Origin: Acidimangrovimonas sediminis
Lineage (GTDB): Bacteria > Pseudomonadota > Alphaproteobacteria > Rhodobacterales > Rhodobacteraceae
Direction of reading: 5' to 3'
DNA length: 64,000 nt
Assembly (NCBI RefSeq): GCF_002871005.1
Contig: NZ_PHSN01000004.1
Coordinates: 414,644-478,643, forward strand
Part shown: positions 60,916 through 64,000 of the stretch, piece after piece
How the letters are laid out: the number at the start of each line of letters is the position of its first letter
How positions within the stretch are numbered: the stretch's first letter is position 1
The notes under the pieces: model-generated
Databases searched by the model: none
Seen by the model: the letters and a program-made list of their open reading frames with translations, nothing else
What the model was told of the DNA's origin: nothing
Position numbers and translations under genes: made by a program

Positions 60916-61926
60916 CTACTGCAGCTTGGCCATCTGCTGCTTGTAGACATCCATCAGCTTCTTGCCGGCATCGCCCGTTTTCGAGAGATAGGCATCGACC
61001 GAGGGCTGGAACATCACCTCGCGCAGCGCCGCGCGTTCCTTGGCATCGGCCACGCGGACGTTGGTGCCACTGGCCTCGATCTTGGCAAGCGCCTCCTTCA
61101 CCGCGGCGGCCTTGTGCGCGGTCAGCGCGGGGACCTGCTCGGCAAAGGTGTCGCGGATGATCTTCTGGTAATCCTTGGGCAGCTTGTTCCACCATGCCGG
61201 ATTGAACAGGATCACATCCTCCATCGCACCATGGTCCGAGACCAGCAGGTATTTCTGCACCTCGTAGAACTTCATCGACACGATCGTGTCGAGCGGGTTC
61301 TCCTCGCCGTCGACCACCCCGGTCTGAAGCGAGGTATACAGCTCCCCGAAGGGCAGCGCGATCGCCGAGGCGCCAAGGGAATCGAACTGCTTGATCAGGA
61401 TCGCGCTGTCCATCACCCGGAATTTCTGGCCCTTGAAATCGGCGATGTTGGCGATCGGCTTGTTCGAGGTGAATTCCTTCTTGCCGTTGGGCCAGAGGCC
61501 GACGGCCACCATCCCCTTGTCGGCAAAGCTGGCCAGCAGGTCCTGCCCGAACGGCCCCTCGCGCAGCGCCTCGGCCTTCTTCGGATCGGCCGGCAGCAGG
61601 TAGGGAATGTCGAGGATCGACACCAGCGGGTTGAACCCTCCGAGGAAGGCCGCGGGCGCGACGGTGCCCTCGATCGTGCCCAGCTGCACGCCCTCGTTCA
61701 TCTCGCGCTGGCTGCCCAGCTGGCCCTGCGGAAAGATCTTGAAGGTGACATGGCCGTCGGTCCGCTCATGCACCAGCTTCGCCACCTTCTCCAGATAGAT
61801 GTTGCGGGTCTGCTGGGCGCTTTCGAGATGGCCGATCTTGGCCACGTAATCCTGCGCCATGGCCGGCGCCGCAAGGCCGAGGCCAAGCGCGGCCAGCGCG
61901 GAAACAAGCAGCGAACTCCTGAGCAT
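60916..61926 (-). CDS. dctP: TRAP transporter substrate-binding protein (DctP)
   Basis: A 336-residue periplasmic binding protein with a signal peptide (LVSALAALGLGLAAPAMAQ). DctP features: IYLEKVAKLVHERTDGHVTF, IFPQGQLGSQREMNEGVQLG, FKGQKFRVMDSAILIKQFDS (the conserved Arg that binds a ligand carboxylate) and LPFGELYTSLQTGVVDGEEN. A C4-dicarboxylate or other organic acid is likely. GGGGAG precedes the ATG. It follows the XRE-type regulator gene, 135 bp away. Confidence 0.95.
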   Translation of the reverse strand: MLRSSLLVSALAALGLGLAAPAMAQDYVAKIGHLESAQQTRNIYLEKVAKLVHERTDGHVTFKIFPQGQLGSQREMNEGVQLGTIEGTVAPAAFLGGFNPLVSILDIPYLLPADPKKAEALREGPFGQDLLASFADKGMVAVGLWPNGKKEFTSNKPIANIADFKGQKFRVMDSAILIKQFDSLGASAIALPFGELYTSLQTGVVDGEENPLDTIVSMKFYEVQKYLLVSDHGAMEDVILFNPAWWNKLPKDYQKIIRDTFAEQVPALTAHKAAAVKEALAKIEASGTNVRVADAKERAALREVMFQPSVDAYLSKTGDAGKKLMDVYKQQMAKLQ

Positions 61927-62061
61927 GAAACACTCCCCGTGATCTTTCTTGATTGCTACGGGCGGAGAATCGGCCGCCCGGCGGGGATCGTCAACACGGA
62001 AAATCTAAAAATTGAGACCTGCGGAACCCTTAGCGACCGTTCGGTATTTCGCGCTGAAAAA

Positions 62062-62949
62062 TTACGCAGTCCCCGCCCCGTGGCGTTCGATCAGTGTCTC
62101 GACATGATCCGCCGCCTCGCGCCCCTTGAGCGACGAGGACCAGAGCCCCTGCGCGATTCCCTCGTGCAGCTCCAGGGCCTCCGGGGCCGCAGTGATCATC
62201 CCGACGCCGACCCGGATATTGGGGTTCGGCCCCAGCCGGAACGGGCTGATGCAGAGGGTGGCCTCGCCGCCCCTGCGCACGATCTGGAACGAGGTCGCGG
62301 GGATCGGCTCGCACGCGATGCCGATCTGGATACCGATATCGGGTTCACGCAGCATGGCGGCGATGTTGCGGGCCTCGCGCAGGGCCATGCGGCGGCGCAT
62401 CTCACGCACGTCCGGTGGAAGGTCGCCGCGACCCACCATCCCCTCGCGCAGGAGGCGCGCGATATCCGCATCCGACATGATCGACGCCAGCAAGGGCCGC
62501 CGGCTGGCAAACCGCGCCTTGCGCCGGGCCAGGATCGAGAGGATCCGCGACACATCATCGGCGCGCTCGGGGCCGCTCCCCTCGTGCAGGACATCGGCCA
62601 GGTCCGCGTCGTACCCCCCGGTCGTGACGAGGTAGGAGATCGGGGTGAAGAGCCCGATGATCTGGTCGCTGTCCTCCTCGATCTGACGCAGGCGTTCGAA
62701 AAAGCTGACGGGGTCGGCGAGGTATTCGATCCCCACCCCCAGAAGTGACGGCAGCGAGACGTGCAACTCCTCGGCGATGGCGTTGAGCATCTCGATCTTG
62801 GCAATCTCGCCCTTTTCCGCGCGGTAGAGCGCCGCCCGGGAAATCCCCAGACGGCGGGCGAGGTCTTCCGGCGACAGGCCGCGGCCAAGCCTGTAGCCGC
62901 GCAGCCGCGCGCCGACCTCCACGAAACTCCCCCTGCTGGAACCCGCCAT
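62062..62949 (-). CDS. XRE-family transcriptional regulator
   Basis: A 295-residue regulator. The N-terminal Cro/C1 helix-turn-helix is GLSPEDLARRLGISRAALYR (about residues 26-45). A long C-terminal domain (about 90-290; FERLRQIEEDSDQIIGLFTP, CISPFRLGPNPNIRVGVGMI) probably binds a small molecule. Same strand and 135 bp upstream of dctP, so it probably controls the TRAP operon. ATG 62949 is used, not a 43-residue upstream extension. Target sites are not identified. Confidence 0.82.
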   Translation of the reverse strand: MAGSSRGSFVEVGARLRGYRLGRGLSPEDLARRLGISRAALYRAEKGEIAKIEMLNAIAEELHVSLPSLLGVGIEYLADPVSFFERLRQIEEDSDQIIGLFTPISYLVTTGGYDADLADVLHEGSGPERADDVSRILSILARRKARFASRRPLLASIMSDADIARLLREGMVGRGDLPPDVREMRRRMALREARNIAAMLREPDIGIQIGIACEPIPATSFQIVRRGGEATLCISPFRLGPNPNIRVGVGMITAAPEALELHEGIAQGLWSSSLKGREAADHVETLIERHGAGTA

Positions 62950-63311
62950 GTCCGTCCTTGCCGCCCGATGTCCGTTTGCCGCAGTCTTTCCGGCGTCTCG
63001 GGATTGATCAAGCTGTCCACGATCCGACGCAGGATCGGCCAGCGGCAGACCAATTCCACGCCAAACCATTGAAACCAAAACGGTAAAGCCAGCACCTCTG
63101 AATCATTCTGGAAATACAAAATTTTGGACCCACGCGCATTTCCGCCCGTTTTTCAGGCGAAATCCTGGGGGCCGTCGAAATCAGCCACCACCGTCGACAA
63201 ATTGCGACAGAAGACGTCCGGCGGCACGTGTGCGCCGTTGTCCCCGCCCTCAGACAACGGTCCGGAAGAAGGGAACGCCCCCGCGACCCGAGCCTTCAGG
63301 GTTCGTCGCCC
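62950..63311. other. 362-bp promoter region upstream of the XRE regulator
   Basis: It separates the XRE gene from the end of marR, both leftward. A patch near 63050-63130 is AT-rich against its surroundings and contains a CAAAATTTTG palindrome at 63117-63126, a candidate promoter or operator. No gene is seen. Confidence 0.5.
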
Positions 63312-63791
63312 CTAGGGTTCGCCGCCACCATAGGCATCGATGAGCGATTGCAGCGCGGCCTCCAGCGCTGCGAACTGCGGCCCCAGTTCGGCCTGGATCC
63401 GGGCCTGGAACGACGTGGCCATCGGCAGGACATCGGTCATCATCGCCTCCCCCGCCTCGGTCAGCGATAGCAGAAGCAGGCGCCGGTCCTTCGGATTCTC
63501 GCGCTTGCTGACGACGCCGCGCTCCTCCAGCCGCGAGACGGTCCGGCTGATCGTCGACTTGTCCATCACCACCCGGTTCTGGATGTCACGCACCGAGGCC
63601 TTCCCGGCATAGGCGAGGTGCACGAGCACCCGCCAGTCGGCGACCGATATGCCGTAACGCTCGCGGTACTGGGCCGCCAGCGTCTCGCTCAGCAACTGTG
63701 CCGCGAGGGCCATGCGATAGGGCGTGAAATGCGCCAGGTCGAACGCGGGATAGCGCCCGCCCCCGCCCGTCTTGTCGGCTTGCTCGTTCAT
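63312..63791 (-). CDS. MarR-family transcriptional regulator
   Basis: A 159-residue winged-helix repressor. ISVADWRVLVHLAYAGKASV leads to the recognition helix VVMDKSTISRTVSRLEERGV and the wing KRENPKDRRLLLLSLTEAG. It is divergent from a gene beginning at 63977; two palindromes between them are likely its operators. The gene it controls is cut by the window edge, so the ligand is unknown. Confidence 0.9.
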   Translation of the reverse strand: MNEQADKTGGGGRYPAFDLAHFTPYRMALAAQLLSETLAAQYRERYGISVADWRVLVHLAYAGKASVRDIQNRVVMDKSTISRTVSRLEERGVVSKRENPKDRRLLLLSLTEAGEAMMTDVLPMATSFQARIQAELGPQFAALEAALQSLIDAYGGGEP

Positions 63792-63835
63792 CGCGCCATT
63801 TCGCTCCGAAGCCCGGGATCTTGCAAGACACCAAT

Positions 63836-63851
63836 CGTTGCGCTCGCAACA
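63836..63851. promoter_or_regulatory. Candidate MarR operator 1
   Basis: CGTTGCGCTCGCAACA: palindromic GTTGC-4-GCAAC, 45 bp upstream of the marR start. Confidence 0.7.
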
Positions 63852-63856
63852 ATCTC

Positions 63857-63885
63857 TTGACTTCGTTGCAGCCGCAACGATATTT
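63857..63885 (+). promoter_or_regulatory. Candidate rightward promoter
   Basis: TTGACT at 63857 and ATATTT at 63880 are 17 bp apart, about 92 bp before the ATG at 63977. Operator 2 fills the spacer, an ideal place for repression. Confidence 0.55.
63864..63879. promoter_or_regulatory. Candidate MarR operator 2
   Basis: CGTTGCAGCCGCAACG: perfect 6-bp arms around 4 bp, same core as operator 1, with centres 28 bp apart. Confidence 0.75.
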
Positions 63886-63976
63886 CGTCGCAGGGAATGG
63901 AGCTGCGCACGACTCGGATCGACGGCCTCGGAAGGCCTGGTCAGCCGAACGGCGCCTGCAGGGACTGGAGGGCATT

Positions 63977-64000
63977 ATGACGCGTCATTCTTTGCCGGAG
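63977..64000 (+). CDS. Partial gene start at window edge (probable MarR target)
   Basis: An ATG at 63977 preceded by GGAGGG opens an eight-codon frame (MTRHSLPE) cut by the window end. The promoter and operators upstream suggest a MarR-regulated gene. Product unknown. Confidence 0.5.

Overview
The window is a GC-rich alphaproteobacterial chromosome segment, most likely from the Rhodobacterales (Rhodobacteraceae/Paracoccaceae). Support comes from the surE-pcm-LysM/M23 run, an ECF sigma with an RskA-type anti-sigma, a YiiX-like hydrolase, a DUF6778-like lipoprotein, FnrL-like cysteine spacing, TRAP and betaine transporters, and dispersed GGAGTATTT-type intergenic elements. Genes are dense and mostly joined by ATGA or TGATG overlaps. 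I see no rRNA, tRNA, CRISPR array, integrase, transposase or prophage. Genus and species cannot be decided from this sequence.

Region by region. (1) 1-10,200: OsmC and a YiiX-like hydrolase, then a long leftward run: zwf-pgl-pgi behind a LacI-type palindrome, a ferredoxin/ASKHA corrinoid-activator-like gene, a gene that fuses an ECF sigma domain to a membrane anti-sigma domain, and a separate ECF sigma/anti-sigma pair. (2) 10,300-26,400: housekeeping and accessory genes (HNH endonuclease, esterase, alkylation-repair glycosylase, MFS, an operon of cimA, a methyltransferase and an SQS/PSY-like gene, cysS, VOC protein, aminotransferase, GH25 lysozyme, PLP decarboxylase, small outer-membrane barrel). 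(3) 26,500-36,400: SDR, surE-pcm-nlpD-like, a ketopantoate reductase-like gene, a three-gene betaine/choline-type ABC importer, and a PrpB-like lyase. (4) 36,500-51,100: an exopolysaccharide cluster with glycosyltransferases, Wzx-type flippase, Wza-type export protein, a fused GT26/priming sugar transferase, Wzz-type copolymerase and Wzy-type polymerase. Its regulators sit inside it: a hybrid histidine kinase with an Hpt domain, a Cys-less SUOX-fold periplasmic protein and a LuxR-type response regulator. A palindromic motif (core CTACCCGATCGGGTAG) recurs upstream of the export, sensor, transferase and copolymerase genes and may be the regulator's site. (5) 51,200-58,950: a two-domain kinase, a small HTH-like protein, an FNR-type regulator, a surface lipoprotein with a Slam-type outer-membrane partner, and a divergent pair made of an HTH/alpha-beta-hydrolase fusion and a small LuxR-type protein. 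(6) 58,970-64,000: a DctPQM TRAP transporter with an XRE-type regulator, then a MarR regulator facing a gene that runs off the window, with two GTTGCnnnnGCAAC operators between them.

The most unusual points are the single-chain sigma/anti-sigma protein beside an intact paralogous two-gene pair, the candidate exopolysaccharide regulon box with its phosphorelay, the HTH-hydrolase fusion, and many short (12-16 bp) tandem repeats at gene ends and in disordered protein linkers.
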